Shown here: positions 53,999 through 63,883 of the stretch, piece after piece
How the letters are laid out: every line of letters starts with the position of its first letter
Position numbering within the stretch: position 1 is the stretch's first letter
Assembly: GCF_004358025.1 (NCBI RefSeq)
Contig: NZ_SMTL01000001.1
Location: 620,001-684,000 of the forward strand
Direction of reading: 5' to 3'
DNA length: 64,000 nucleotides
Source: Rhizobium deserti
GTDB taxonomy: Bacteria > Pseudomonadota > Alphaproteobacteria > Rhizobiales > Rhizobiaceae
The notes under the pieces: generated by a model
Database searches by the model: none
Seen by the model: only the letters and a program-made list of their open reading frames with translations
Told to the model about the DNA's origin: nothing
Made by a program: the position numbers and the translations under genes

Positions 53999-54979
53999 TT
54001 ATGGCCGGAAGGATCTACGATACGCGCTAGGGCTCGTTTGCAGCCGCTTGCGGAAATGATGGCGCATGGTTGCCAATGTGCCAAAGCCGCAGCTGATCGC
54101 AACGTCCTCCAGCGATATCGATAGCTGCATTTCCAGAAGATCGCGGGCGTGCCGCAGCCGCTCCTTCAAAAGCCATTCTCCGACACTGTCGCCGGTCACT
54201 GCCTCAAACCGTCGCTGAAAGGTGCGCATGCTCATGCCGGCCCGGTCGGCAAGCAGGCGGATGGGCTGGTCTTCGCACAGCCGCTCCCGCATCCATTCGA
54301 TCAACGGACCGAGGCGAAGCCCTTCCCTCTCCTCCGGTACCGGTCTTGCGATGAACTGCGCCTGCCCACCTTCGCGATGCGGCGGCACAACGAGGCGCCG
54401 CGCTACGCTGTTGGCGGCATCAGCGCCGAAATCACTTCGAACCACGTGCAAGCAAAGGTCAATGCCGGCGGCACTTCCCGCCGCAGTCATCACATTGGCT
54501 TCGTCGACATAAAGAACATCCGCATCGAAGGACGTGTGGGGATAAAGTTCGGCAATCGTGTCCACATAATGCCAGTGGGTCGTCGCTCTTCGCCCCGCAA
54601 GCAGGCCTGCAGCGGCCAGCACCACGACGCCAGAGCAGAGCGACATCACACGAGCCCCGCGCTGATGCGCTGTCTGCAAAGCAACAACCAGCGGCTCCGG
54701 CACTGGCGCATCGATTGACCGCCAGCCGGGGACAATAATGAGATCTGCCTCTTCCAGCAGTTCCAGCCCGCTGTCGACGGAAACACGCAACCCGCCTGCC
54801 GCCCGTAGCGGTCCCGGCGCAACGCCGGCTACCGAGAACTTGTACCATCCCTCCCCCATCTCCGGACGCGGCAGGCCGAACACCTCATAGGCGATGCCGA
54901 ATTCGAAGGTACAAAGCCCGTCATAGACGAGCACAACGACATGCGGACCTTTGGTTTGGGGCATGGAAAGATTTGGCAT
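53999..54979 (-). CDS. ftrA: GlxA/FtrA-type transcriptional regulator
   Basis: About 326 residues from the ATG at 54979; other starts (54964, 55000) are possible. An N-terminal DJ-1/PfpI-like domain (VVVLVYDGLCTFEFGIAYEVF, VMSLCSGVVVLAAAGLLAGRRATTHW) is followed by a C-terminal AraC helix-turn-helix region (IRLLADRAGMSMRTFQRRF, DVAISCGFGTLATMRHHF). The adjacent divergent rhodanese gene is the usual partner of FtrA, and regulation of that gene is likely. Confidence 0.88.
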   Translation of the reverse strand: MPNLSMPQTKGPHVVVLVYDGLCTFEFGIAYEVFGLPRPEMGEGWYKFSVAGVAPGPLRAAGGLRVSVDSGLELLEEADLIIVPGWRSIDAPVPEPLVVALQTAHQRGARVMSLCSGVVVLAAAGLLAGRRATTHWHYVDTIAELYPHTSFDADVLYVDEANVMTAAGSAAGIDLCLHVVRSDFGADAANSVARRLVVPPHREGGQAQFIARPVPEEREGLRLGPLIEWMRERLCEDQPIRLLADRAGMSMRTFQRRFEAVTGDSVGEWLLKERLRHARDLLEMQLSISLEDVAISCGFGTLATMRHHFRKRLQTSPSAYRRSFRP

Positions 54980-55070
54980 GATCTTTACGCTATAGGTCAT
55001 GATGGCCAATTTCCGCCATCAGTAACATCAGCGATGATGGGCAGCAACTGCGCTAGGAAAGGACCAGAAC

Positions 55071-55478
55071 ATGTCGAGCCCGGTTTCAGAATTCACCGCC
55101 GCCGCGCCGGAAAGTGCTGCCGAGCATTTTGCTCGCAAGCTGGCTTTCGAAGCAGATTGCTGGGACGTGCATGCGTCGCTCGCATCGGCCAATGTCGACT
55201 TTGTACTGCTCGATGTCCGTTCTCCAACATTGTTTGCCCAATCACATGTGCCGGGCGCGCTCAACCTACCGCATGGCAAGATGACGGCTCATCGCATGTC
55301 GGAATGGCCGGCCAACACCTTGTTCGTCGTTTACTGCGCTGGACCGCATTGCAACGGCGCCGACAAGGCGGCACTTCGGCTTTCCCGCCTCGGCCTCGCG
55401 GTCAAGGCGATGGTCGGCGGCATGACCGGTTGGGCGGATGAAGGCTTCGGCTTCGAAAGTCTCAAAAAGACTTCCTAA
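55071..55478 (+). CDS. Rhodanese-like domain protein
   Basis: A 135-residue single-domain sulfurtransferase. The motif FVLLDVRSPTLFAQSHVPGALNLPHGKM precedes the active-site loop VVYCAGPHCNGADKAA with the persulfide-forming Cys, then VGGMTGWADEGF. It probably moves sulfane sulfur or handles cyanide or thiosulfate in the cytoplasm. It is divergent from ftrA, which likely controls it. The stretch after it (55479-55700) holds no visible gene. Confidence 0.9.
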   Translation: MSSPVSEFTAAAPESAAEHFARKLAFEADCWDVHASLASANVDFVLLDVRSPTLFAQSHVPGALNLPHGKMTAHRMSEWPANTLFVVYCAGPHCNGADKAALRLSRLGLAVKAMVGGMTGWADEGFGFESLKKTS

Positions 55479-55712
55479 TGCGAGCTTTATCCGGAGCTTA
55501 GTGAAGGGAGATGGAAGTGGTGCCGGCGGTCCCGTGCAACGGCTTCATCGAGCGTCAGGAGCACGTCCAAAGTGTTACTCCTAATCGCCAATTATTTTAA
55601 CCGGGGATTAGTTTAGTTGTGCCAGAGTTTTAGCGAGAGTTCTTGACGCGAGGTGGCATTTCCTTGCGCGGGCAGTCTGTTGTTTTGGCCAACGAGCTGA
55701 ATGGTGTTGATT

Positions 55713-57617
55713 ATGGCGTTTAGAGATATTTCAATTTCAAAGAAGATCGGTCTTGTCGTCGTGGTGATGGGACTGGCTTCTCTTATTATTGCTGGCATAT
55801 CCGGATCCGGACTTTATGGTCTTCAAAAGGCGATGACGGACGTCGGCGCCGAGGAAGAAGTTGCCCGCGAGGCCATGGACCTGCGCGTCGACATCATTGC
55901 CATCAGCCGCATGACCTATCAGCTTGCCGCCGACCCGGCCAAAGCCAAGGACTTCCGTGCCGAAACGGAAAAGCGATCCACTGAAATGCTGGCGCGCCTG
56001 CCCAAGATCCAATCGACGGCCGATGCCGCCGAGATGGATCAGCTGAGCAAGATCCGCGCAGCGCTCGACAGCTATTTCGGCAGCATCCGCGCCATGGTCG
56101 ATACGGCGGAGAAGAACCCGACAGACACGGCGGCCATCAGCGCATCTCTCAAGAAGGCGCTTGAGGGCCAAAAGGTCGTTACCGACACCGTCAAGGTCTA
56201 CAGCACCTATTCTGGCAATGCGCTTGCCGCAGCCCGCGCCGAGGCGTTGGCCTCCTCCACGACGGCCATGCTTGTCGCGGCCATCTCGGCCATCGCTTTC
56301 ATCGTCGCGGGTGGGGCTGTCAGCACGATGGTTGCGCGCCGTGGCATCGTCGGGCCCATCCGCTCGCTGACCCAGGCGATGAGCCGCCTTGCACAGGGCG
56401 ACATGGACGGCATTTCAGTCGATGCTTCCCGCAAGGACGAGATCGGCGAAATGGCCGCCGCGGTCGAGGTTTTCCGCAGCAATGCGATCGCCATGCGCGA
56501 GTTGAAGGCCCAGGAAGCCGCCCTCCACGAGCGCAGCAGCGACCTTCAGAGCAGCATTTCCACCGTTGTTGCTTCCGCCGTCGCCGGCGATTTTTCCGGC
56601 CGCATCACCAAGGACTACCAGAACAACGACCTCAACCGCTTTGCCAAGGGCGTCAACGAGCTGGTCTCGAGCGTCGACAGGGCCGTCACGGAAGTACGCC
56701 GGGTTATCGCGGCCCTGGCCGACGCCGACCTTACGGAAAGCATGGAAGGCCACTTCCAGGGTGCGTTCGCCGAACTGCAGACCAACGTCAACAACACCAT
56801 GGTTCGCCTGCGCGGCACGATGAACAACGTGCGCAGCGCCGCTGGCACCATCAACAACAATTCAGCCGAACTCAGCTCGGCTGCCAATGATCTTTCCAAG
56901 CGTACCGAGCAGCAGGCTGCGGCGCTGGAAGAGACTGCTGCAGCTCTCGACGAAATCACCGCAACCGTTCGTGCCGCCTCGGCCCGTGCGACCGAAGCCC
57001 GTGACATGGTGCATGAGACCAAGCAGAGCGCTGCGAAGTCCGGCGAAATCGTCCGTAGCGCGGTCACCGCAATGAGCCGTATCGAAGACTCGTCTACGAA
57101 GATCAGCCAGATCATCTCGGTGATCGACGAGATCGCCTTCCAGACCAACCTTCTGGCTCTCAACGCAGGTGTCGAAGCGGCGCGTGCCGGTGAAGCAGGG
57201 CGCGGTTTCGCAGTGGTTGCTCAGGAAGTCCGTGAGCTTGCTCAGCGCTCCGCCAATGCGGCCAAGGAAATCAAGACCCTGATCAGCACATCTGCCTCGG
57301 AAGTCGAAGGCGGCGTCTCGCTGGTCCGCTCGACTGGCGATGCGCTCCTCGAAATCGAAGCCCTCGTCAACCGCGTCAACGGACATGTGGAATCGATTGC
57401 CACCGCCGCCCGCGAACAGTCAACGGCGCTGGCGGAAATTAATTCCTCCGTCAATCATATGGACCAGATGACGCAGAAGAACGCCGCCATGGTTGAAGAA
57501 ACCACGGCTGCCAGCGAGACGCTTGCGGAAGAAAGCCGCCAGCTTCAGTCGATCCTGCGGAGCTTCAAGCTGGACAGCGACGAGCGCAGCTACGCCCGCC
57601 CTGCCCGCGCCGCCTGA
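55713..57617 (+). CDS. Methyl-accepting chemotaxis protein
   Basis: About 634 residues from ATG 55713; ATG 55701 is in frame. First membrane segment near 13-35, a helical periplasmic sensor domain, a second membrane segment near 188-210, a HAMP domain with a second HAMP-like part after it, then the cytoplasmic signalling hairpin with the invariant [34 protein letters not shown] tip. It signals to CheA. The ligand is unknown, and there is no CheR-docking pentapeptide at the end. A terminator follows. Confidence 0.93.
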   Translation: MAFRDISISKKIGLVVVVMGLASLIIAGISGSGLYGLQKAMTDVGAEEEVAREAMDLRVDIIAISRMTYQLAADPAKAKDFRAETEKRSTEMLARLPKIQSTADAAEMDQLSKIRAALDSYFGSIRAMVDTAEKNPTDTAAISASLKKALEGQKVVTDTVKVYSTYSGNALAAARAEALASSTTAMLVAAISAIAFIVAGGAVSTMVARRGIVGPIRSLTQAMSRLAQGDMDGISVDASRKDEIGEMAAAVEVFRSNAIAMRELKAQEAALHERSSDLQSSISTVVASAVAGDFSGRITKDYQNNDLNRFAKGVNELVSSVDRAVTEVRRVIAALADADLTESMEGHFQGAFAELQTNVNNTMVRLRGTMNNVRSAAGTINNNSAELSSAANDLSKRTEQQAAALEETAAALDEITATVRAASARATEARDMVHETKQSAAKSGEIVRSAVTAMSRIEDSSTKISQIISVIDEIAFQTNLLALNAGVEAARAGEAGRGFAVVAQEVRELAQRSANAAKEIKTLISTSASEVEGGVSLVRSTGDALLEIEALVNRVNGHVESIATAAREQSTALAEINSSVNHMDQMTQKNAAMVEETTAASETLAEESRQLQSILRSFKLDSDERSYARPARAA

Positions 57618-57640
57618 TAAAACTGACGTCGCAGCATCGC

Positions 57641-57678
57641 GAAGCCCGGTCGCCCTCACGGTCGACCGGGCTTCTTGG
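57641..57678 (+). terminator. Rho-independent terminator after the chemoreceptor gene
   Basis: GAAGCCCGGTC at 57641-57651 pairs with GACCGGGCTTC at 57664-57674, an 11-bp perfect stem, followed by a weak T-rich stretch. It separates the receptor from the convergent LysE gene. Confidence 0.75.
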
Positions 57679-57712
57679 TTTCCGGCAATGCCTTGCTCCG
57701 ATGATGAGACCA

Positions 57713-58324
57713 CTAGCGTTCTACGATTACAAGCCGCAGGCCGAGCAGAACGAAAGCGCCGGCAAAGGCCCGGCGCAGCCACTGCATCACGGGAGGTCTC
57801 GAAATAACCCGATCCCGCATCGAGACCGCCAGCAAGCCATAGGCGGCGAAGACTACAAATGTCATGCCCATGAAGACCGCGCTGAGGACGAGCATGCTGG
57901 CGAGCGGCCGAGGATCGTCGGCCCGGACGAACTGCGGAAGGAAAGCCAGGAAGAAGATGGAAAGCTTCGGGTTGAGAAGATTAAGGAGCACCGCATCCAC
58001 GATGATCCGCACGGCCGAGCGGGGCGGCAATTCTCCTTCAACTTTCAGGGCCCCATTTTCCCGCAGCGAATTCCAGGCCATGTAGAGCAGATAGGCCACT
58101 CCGGCATACCGGAAGATTTCGAAGATCACCGCGCTAGCATGCAGCATGGCCGCCAGACCGCCGATCGCGGCCAGGAGATGGGGAATGATGCCGAGAGTAC
58201 AGCCAAAGGCGGCGATCAGACTGGCCCTCGCTCCGCGCGACAGCGCATTCGCGAGCGTATAAACGACGCCCGTTCCGGGCGATGCGGTGATGATGAGGGT
58301 CGTGACGAGAAATTCTATGGTCAT
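57713..58324 (-). CDS. LysE family translocator
   Basis: A 203-residue exporter of the LysE/RhtB family with about six membrane segments and the SPGTGVVYTLANALSRGARASLIAAFGCTLG start, YLLYMAWNSLRENG, and LNPKLSIFFLAFLPQFV. It should export amino acids or analogues. The AraC-type regulator gene lies about 80 bases upstream on the same strand and may control it. Confidence 0.92.
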   Translation of the reverse strand: MTIEFLVTTLIITASPGTGVVYTLANALSRGARASLIAAFGCTLGIIPHLLAAIGGLAAMLHASAVIFEIFRYAGVAYLLYMAWNSLRENGALKVEGELPPRSAVRIIVDAVLLNLLNPKLSIFFLAFLPQFVRADDPRPLASMLVLSAVFMGMTFVVFAAYGLLAVSMRDRVISRPPVMQWLRRAFAGAFVLLGLRLVIVER

Positions 58325-58404
58325 GGCGGCTCCTGTTCGGTGAGGTTTGCAAGCCTGACTGCGAAAGCTCGCCCGGTCTTGAACAGGATTGCGCGATGGC
58401 CAGA

Positions 58405-59217
58405 TTACTTGCGATGGGCGCTGGCATAGGCGCCGGGCGTGAAGCCGTACCGGCTGGCAAAGACGCGGGTCATATGGCTTTGATCGGCAAAGCCCGCTTC
58501 TGCGGCCGCCTGTGCCAGCGACATGCGCCGGGCGATAAGGCGCCGGGCCAGATCAAGCCGTTTCTGCAGAAGATAAGCATGCGGCGTGAAGCCGGTTGCG
58601 GCAACAAAGCCCCTCAGAAGCTGGAAGCGGCTCAGCCTGCAGGCAATGGCGAGATCGGCCAGCGTCAAGTCTGACGCGGGCGCATCGTCGATCATCGCTT
58701 TCGCCATGGACGTGGCCGAAGCAACGGCATGAACGGCGCCGTTGTCTCGATGAAGGTCGGCCATGTCGGCGAGAAGCCATACTAATAGCTCTTCCGTTCT
58801 GAGCTTGGCATCCACAGCCTGCGCCGCAACGCTGTCGAACAACCTTAGCAGCTTCGGCGCGGCTCTGGCATTGGGCAGAACCGGGTGGGCGAATTCAAAC
58901 CGTCGCGACCTCCCTTCGGTCACGTCGCTCCAGGCTTCAGCCACGAGAACCGGATCGAAATAAAGCATCCTCCACCAGCGGCCTTGGTCGCCGATCGGCT
59001 CGCCATCGTGGATTTCACCTGGATTGACGGTGATGATATCGCCGGCTCCGGCTTCGACCGGTCCGCGTCCGCTGGCGGATTTCTGCGCGCCATGAAGGAT
59101 GACACCAATGCCGAACTGTTCGTGAGTATGACGGGGAAAGCTGCAGTCCGAGCGCGCTTCAACGGCATCGATGCCCGGCCTGGCAGAAGGCAAGAGGTGG
59201 AATGTATTCGGCGCCAT
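58405..59217 (-). CDS. AraC family transcriptional regulator
   Basis: A 270-residue regulator with an N-terminal cupin-type ligand domain (HTHEQFGIGVILHG, AGDIITVNPGEIHDGEP) and a C-terminal double helix-turn-helix (LADLAIACRLSRFQLLRGF, AAAEAGFADQSHMTRVFASRYGFTPGAYA). It probably senses an amino acid or similar and activates the LysE gene that follows. Confidence 0.92.
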   Translation of the reverse strand: MAPNTFHLLPSARPGIDAVEARSDCSFPRHTHEQFGIGVILHGAQKSASGRGPVEAGAGDIITVNPGEIHDGEPIGDQGRWWRMLYFDPVLVAEAWSDVTEGRSRRFEFAHPVLPNARAAPKLLRLFDSVAAQAVDAKLRTEELLVWLLADMADLHRDNGAVHAVASATSMAKAMIDDAPASDLTLADLAIACRLSRFQLLRGFVAATGFTPHAYLLQKRLDLARRLIARRMSLAQAAAEAGFADQSHMTRVFASRYGFTPGAYASAHRK

Positions 59218-59294
59218 GGATGACAGTCCCGCTGAACGATAACGGCGCTTCTCAGGAGATCAGCAATTCTCAGCCCAAACAAGCCTGGCACCCG

Positions 59295-60194
59295 TCAGCC
59301 GGATGATTCAGCGGTCTCTTCGCCCAAAAGATCCAGCATGGCCCGAAGAGCCCGCGTCACATGTCTCTGCCCATGGTAAAGAGCCGAAAAACTTCGGAGC
59401 GGCATGTCGAAGGCGGCAATGTGCAGCCGGCCAGAGAAGGAATATGAGGAGGCGGCGCGGCTGGACAGCACGGTGGCAGACAAGCCGGCCTCGACCGCAG
59501 CCATGGCAGCTTCGTTGGAAGGCATTTCCAGAACCACCGAGAGGTCGGTTGGATCGATGCCTGTGCTGGTCAGGTAAGCTTCAAAGGCAGACCGCGTTCC
59601 TGAGCCTTTTTCGCGCATGAGCCAATGGGTTTCGAGCAGATCCTGCGGCCGGATCTTGCGTCCGTCCGACCAGGGATGCCGGCTGCCTACCACCAGCACA
59701 AGCCGATCTTCGGCGACTTGGACGTGCTCCAAGCCGGCAACGGCGACCTCGCCCTCAACGACAGCGATTTCCGCTGCGCCGACCAGAACGGCTTCGGCAG
59801 CGCTTTGGGTGTTGCCGACCGTGAGGCGGAGATCAACAAGGGGGAAGCGCTCGTGATAGGCGACGAGACGCGCCGGCAACCAGTAGCTTGAAACGGTCTG
59901 GCTGGCATGGATGCGCAGAATGCCGGAGGCCGCGCGGCCAAGGTCGGCAAGCGCATGCTCCGCCGACTGGGCCCGATCCAGAACGGCACGCGCTTCGGAC
60001 ATGAAGATCCTGCCTGCTTCCGTCAGTTCGATCCGCCGACCGACCCGGTTGAACAGGATCACCGCATGTCTGGCTTCAAGAGCCGAAATGGCGGCACTGA
60101 CCGCCGACTGCGTGAGATTCAAGGCTTCCGCTGCGCGTGTCACATGTTCGCGGCTAGCGACTTCCACAAAAATTCTCAGTTGCTCCAGTGTCAT
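59295..60194 (-). CDS. LysR family transcriptional regulator
   Basis: About 299 residues from ATG 60194; a TTG two codons earlier is in frame. N-terminal winged helix (LEQLRIFVEVASREHVTRAAEAL, LTQSAVSAAISALEA) and a C-terminal periplasmic-binding-like effector domain. It is divergent from the yeiH gene, with under 80 bases between, and is likely its regulator (CysB/YeiE-like arrangement). Confidence 0.93.
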   Translation of the reverse strand: MTLEQLRIFVEVASREHVTRAAEALNLTQSAVSAAISALEARHAVILFNRVGRRIELTEAGRIFMSEARAVLDRAQSAEHALADLGRAASGILRIHASQTVSSYWLPARLVAYHERFPLVDLRLTVGNTQSAAEAVLVGAAEIAVVEGEVAVAGLEHVQVAEDRLVLVVGSRHPWSDGRKIRPQDLLETHWLMREKGSGTRSAFEAYLTSTGIDPTDLSVVLEMPSNEAAMAAVEAGLSATVLSSRAASSYSFSGRLHIAAFDMPLRSFSALYHGQRHVTRALRAMLDLLGEETAESSG

Positions 60195-60271
60195 CAGCAA
60201 ACCGTTCGGTAAAATTGAACGATATCATGAAAATTATCGGTTAGATTAATTATTTCTTATGGTGGAGAATT

Positions 60272-61342
60272 ATGTCCTGTCATTACGCAGAATGTAGAAC
60301 CATGAGCAACTCCTGCCCTGCTGTTATAGAACGTACCCATTGGCGCCAGCTTTCATCTGCGGGAATGCGAAAGCTTCTGCCGGGCATGCTGCTGGCGACT
60401 GCAGTCGCCTGCGCCGCTCTCGCCATCCGCGGCCTGACCGGATGGATAGCGCTGAGCCCGCTCATCCTGTCCATCGTCATCGGCCTACTGATCCGTTCCT
60501 TGGTCACTCTGCCATATGCGGTTACGGCAGGATTGGGTTTCTCCATCAGGCATGTGCTGCGGTTCGGTATCGTTCTCTTAGGGTTCCAGATCACGGCCAC
60601 GCAGATCCTGTCACTCGGAGGGTCCGGCATTCTTCTGGTCGTGCTGACGCTCGCCTCAACCTTTGTTGCCATTCGCTGGATGGGAAGGCTTATCGGCGTC
60701 GACCCGTCGCTCACCGACCTGATCGCGGCAGGCACGTCTGTTTGCGGTGCATCGGCGGTGATTGCCGCCAATGCAGCCGTACGAGGAAAGCAGGAGCATG
60801 TTGCCTATGCGGTCGCCTGCGTGACCCTGTTCGGCTCGATCTCGATGCTCGTTTACCCGCTTCTCGCCCAGCCGCTCGGTCTTGACCCGCTTGCCTACGG
60901 TCTATGGACCGGCGCGACCATCCACGAGGTGGCGCAGGTAGTGGCAGCGGCATTCCAGGGAGGCGATGTTTCTGGCGAGTTTGGAACGATTTCGAAGCTC
61001 GCCCGCGTCGTCATGCTGGCGCCGCTTGTCTTGACGATGGCATTCTCCATACGCTCCGGCCCCGCGTCCGGCCCCCGGACGACGATCCCCATGCCCTGGT
61101 TCGTTCTCGGCTTTCTGATGACGATGTTCGTCAACAGCGCCATCTCCGTTCCACCGGACGTCAGCCATGCCTTGGCGGTCGGATCCAGTCTCCTGCTTTC
61201 GGTGGCGCTTGCGGCCATGGGGCTCCAAACCGACATACGTCGGCTGGGGCAAGAAGGCTGGAAACCACTGGCGCTTGGCGCTTTCGGCTGGCTCTTCATC
61301 TCCGTTTTCGGCTATTTGCTGGTACGGCTGTTCGGTTTCTGA
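60272..61342 (+). CDS. YeiH family putative sulfate exporter
   Basis: A 356-residue membrane protein with nine to eleven hydrophobic segments and family motifs VLRFGIVLLGFQIT, AAGTSVCGASAVIAANAAV, WTGATIHEVAQVVAA. The ATG is supported by GGTGGAG upstream. YeiH proteins are annotated as sulfate or sulfite-related exporters, without firm proof. A divergent LysR regulator sits next to it. Confidence 0.9.
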   Translation: MSCHYAECRTMSNSCPAVIERTHWRQLSSAGMRKLLPGMLLATAVACAALAIRGLTGWIALSPLILSIVIGLLIRSLVTLPYAVTAGLGFSIRHVLRFGIVLLGFQITATQILSLGGSGILLVVLTLASTFVAIRWMGRLIGVDPSLTDLIAAGTSVCGASAVIAANAAVRGKQEHVAYAVACVTLFGSISMLVYPLLAQPLGLDPLAYGLWTGATIHEVAQVVAAAFQGGDVSGEFGTISKLARVVMLAPLVLTMAFSIRSGPASGPRTTIPMPWFVLGFLMTMFVNSAISVPPDVSHALAVGSSLLLSVALAAMGLQTDIRRLGQEGWKPLALGAFGWLFISVFGYLLVRLFGF

Positions 61343-61389
61343 CGCGGGACCTCCAACCTCATCAGCGGTCTCGTGGCACCTGCAAGCGA

Positions 61390-61581
61390 TCAACAGGGCT
61401 TGGGACGCTCCGGCTTTGGTGTAGCGTCGCGCACAGCCTCTTCGTGATACCAGCAGGTGTCGACCACGACGACCGCGCGCTCATAACCACCGGCTATGGT
61501 CTTCCCGCCTTCAAGGCGAAGGCGCGGCTGCAGCGGGAATTGGAGTATCGTGGCGGTTTCACGATGCATGTCGATTGTCAT
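61390..61581 (-). CDS. Small DUF2735-like protein next to glnII
   Basis: A 63-residue soluble protein from ATG 61581, chosen for its CAGGAG ribosome binding site; longer starts exist. The ETATILQFPLQPR start and DTCWYHEEAVRD end match the small DUF2735 proteins that often sit divergently beside glnII in rhizobia. Function is unknown, and a link to nitrogen control is inferred from the neighbourhood. Confidence 0.72.
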   Translation of the reverse strand: MTIDMHRETATILQFPLQPRLRLEGGKTIAGGYERAVVVVDTCWYHEEAVRDATPKPERPKPC

Positions 61582-61974
61582 TCCATCGTCTCCTGATGTC
61601 ATGCGCATATTCATCCAACAGCATCATATGCACATTTTTTAAGCTGATTGCATTATTTTACATCAAAAACGGCTCTGGCGCCAGCGTTCAATTGCTTTGC
61701 ACTCCCGAGCTATCCAAGCTCTGTCACCTACTGTCGCTGCGGCTACCAACCCTAACCGGTCCTTCCGGTTCCCACTTGGACAGCAAAGAGAATTGGAGTG
61801 TATTTTGTTGCTGCTCTTTGTGGTTTGGCCGCCTGCGCTCTACGAGCAGAGCGGAAAAATTCAGCCTATCCTTAAACTGGCACGGGAAATGCGTTCTCCT
61901 TGTTATCCCCGGCGGCGGAAGCATTCGCGGTTCCGGGATGCCTCAACCATGAATCACGGCCTGAGAGATAAAAA
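61582..61974. other. Nitrogen-control region upstream of glnII
   Basis: About 390 bases between the DUF2735-like gene and glnII. It contains the sigma-54 promoter listed separately. The stretch upstream of it (61600-61870) probably holds NtrC binding sites, but no convincing full site was identified by eye. No gene is seen. Confidence 0.55.
61878..61892 (+). promoter_or_regulatory. Sigma-54 (RpoN) promoter of glnII
   Basis: TGGCACGGGAAATGC matches the RpoN consensus TGGCACG, four bases, TTGC in all but one position, with exact GG-to-GC spacing. It lies about 83 bases before the glnII ATG, in line with the known nitrogen-controlled, NtrC-dependent expression of glnII in rhizobia. Confidence 0.85.
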
Positions 61975-63015
61975 ATGACCAAGTACAAACTCGAGTACAT
62001 CTGGCTCGACGGATATACCCCGGTACCGAACTTGCGCGGCAAGACCCAGATTAAGGAATTCGACGCCTTCCCGACGCTCGAGCAGCTGCCGCTTTGGGGC
62101 TTCGACGGTTCGTCCACTATGCAGGCCGAAGGCCGCTCGTCCGATTGCGTGCTGAAGCCGGTCGCCGTCTACCCGGACCCAGCTCGCACCAACGGCGTGC
62201 TGGTCATGTGCGAAGTCATGATGCCGGATGGCGTAACGCCGCATGCATCGAACGCCCGCGCCACCATTCTGGATGACGAAGACGCCTGGTTCGGCTTCGA
62301 ACAGGAATACTTCTTCTACGAAAACGGTCGCCCGCTCGGCTTCCCGGAACAAGGCTACCCGGCTCCGCAGGGCCCCTATTACACCGGCGTCGGCTATTCG
62401 AACGTCGGCTCGGTGGCCCGCGAAATCGTCGAAGAACATCTTGACCTCTGCCTTGCTGCCGGCATCAACCATGAAGGCATCAATGCCGAAGTCGCCAAGG
62501 GCCAGTGGGAATTCCAGATTTTCGGCAAGGGCTCCAAGCGCGCCGCCGACCAGATCTGGATGGCCCGCTACCTGCTGCAGCGCCTGACTGAAAAATACGG
62601 CATCGACATTGAGTACCACTGCAAGCCGCTCGGCGACACCGACTGGAACGGTTCCGGCATGCATTGCAACTTCTCGACCAAGTTCATGCGCGAAGTAGGT
62701 GGCAAGGCTTATTTCGAAGCTCTGATGGCCCAGTTCGACAAGAACCTGATGGACCACATCGCCGTCTACGGCCCGGACAACGACAAGCGTCTGACCGGCA
62801 AGCACGAAACCGCCCCGTGGAACAAATTCTCCTACGGCGTTGCCGACCGTGGTGCTTCGATCCGCGTGCCGCACTCGTTCATCAAGAACGACTACAAGGG
62901 TTATCTGGAAGATCGCCGTCCGAACTCCCAGGGCGACCCCTACCAGATCGCTTCGCAGGTTCTGAAGACGATCTCGGAAGTGCCGACCGAAGGCTATGCT
63001 TCGGCTGCAGCCTGA
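61975..63015 (+). CDS. glnII: Glutamine synthetase II (eukaryotic type)
   Basis: A 346-residue glutamine synthetase of the GSII class, which rhizobia carry beside GlnA. It makes glutamine from glutamate, ammonium and ATP. Visible: YKLEYIWLDGYTPVPNLRGKTQ, WGFDGSSTMQAEG, GFEQEYFFYENGRPLG, NHEGINAEVAKGQWEFQIFG with metal-binding Glu, and WNGSGMHCNFSTKFMR. GSII is not adenylylated, so control is mainly transcriptional through the sigma-54 promoter upstream. A strong terminator follows. Confidence 0.97.
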   Translation: MTKYKLEYIWLDGYTPVPNLRGKTQIKEFDAFPTLEQLPLWGFDGSSTMQAEGRSSDCVLKPVAVYPDPARTNGVLVMCEVMMPDGVTPHASNARATILDDEDAWFGFEQEYFFYENGRPLGFPEQGYPAPQGPYYTGVGYSNVGSVAREIVEEHLDLCLAAGINHEGINAEVAKGQWEFQIFGKGSKRAADQIWMARYLLQRLTEKYGIDIEYHCKPLGDTDWNGSGMHCNFSTKFMREVGGKAYFEALMAQFDKNLMDHIAVYGPDNDKRLTGKHETAPWNKFSYGVADRGASIRVPHSFIKNDYKGYLEDRRPNSQGDPYQIASQVLKTISEVPTEGYASAAA

Positions 63016-63041
63016 TTATTGATACCATCCTCCCAAGGACG

Positions 63042-63069
63042 AAAACGCCGGCTTCAGGGCCGGCGTTTT
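63042..63069 (+). terminator. Rho-independent terminator after glnII
   Basis: An 11-bp perfect stem, AAAACGCCGGC at 63042-63052 pairing with GCCGGCGTTTT at 63059-63069. It begins 27 bases after the glnII stop codon. Confidence 0.9.
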
Positions 63070-63149
63070 CTGTTTGATCTGGTCGCTGCTCCGATCGCGT
63101 CCATGATCGGCGACATCTCGCCGGCATAACGACAAAGGCTGTGGCGGAT

Positions 63150-63797
63150 CTACTTTCCCGCCCGCGCCCTTAAGCCATCCATGAACAACTGCTCGAGGAA
63201 GCGCGCCGCGTCTTCGAAACGCCCCTCTCCTGCGGATGCCTGGCCAAGCACGGCGCGCACCTGCACATCGAAATCCGCATAATGCTGCGTTGTCGACCAG
63301 ATCGAGAAAATCAGGTGGTAAGGATCGCACTTGGCAATCTTGCCGGCTCGCGCCCAGGTGCGGATCACCTCCGCCTTCTCGTCCACCAATTCCTTCAGCG
63401 GACCTTTCAGCTCGTCCTCGATATGCGGCGCTCCCTGCAGCACTTCATTGGCAAAAAGCCGGCTTTCCCGGGGAAAATCGCGCGCCATTTCTAGCTTCCG
63501 GCGAATATAGGAACGGATCTCGGATTCAGGACGGCCCTCCGCATCAAATGCCTGCAGCGGCTCCAGCCAAGTAAACAGGACCCGATCGATCAGCTGCCGG
63601 TGGATCGCTTCCTTCGTTCTGAAATAATAGAGCAGGTTCGGCTTCGACATACCGGCTGCCTCGGCGATCTGATCTATAGTGGATCCGCGAAATCCGTTCG
63701 AAGAAAAGACGTCGAGCGCCGCATCCAGAATGCGCTCTTCCTTCTCTTCCTGGATGCGCGTGCGCCTTTGTGTCTTTGCCGCCCGTGGCACAGCCAT
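63150..63797 (-). CDS. rutR: TetR family regulator, RutR type
   Basis: A 215-residue repressor. The N-terminal helix-turn-helix (ILDAALDVFSSNGFRGSTIDQIAEAAGMSKPNLLYYFRTKEAIH) and the C-terminal domain with FSIWSTTQHYADFDVQV are those of RutR, which binds uracil or thymine and controls pyrimidine breakdown. A basic KTQRRTRIQEEKEERI lead precedes the domain. preT-preA, the expected targets, lie 10 kb away in this window. An operator-like palindrome sits about 90 bases upstream of this start. Confidence 0.88.
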   Translation of the reverse strand: MAVPRAAKTQRRTRIQEEKEERILDAALDVFSSNGFRGSTIDQIAEAAGMSKPNLLYYFRTKEAIHRQLIDRVLFTWLEPLQAFDAEGRPESEIRSYIRRKLEMARDFPRESRLFANEVLQGAPHIEDELKGPLKELVDEKAEVIRTWARAGKIAKCDPYHLIFSIWSTTQHYADFDVQVRAVLGQASAGEGRFEDAARFLEQLFMDGLRARAGK

Positions 63798-63883
63798 CCG
63801 CTATTCGCCTTCTTATTCAACCGCCCAGAATTATCTGGAGTTTCCTGATTTTTGGCTTGAGTGAAGCCACGGAAATTGTAAGC

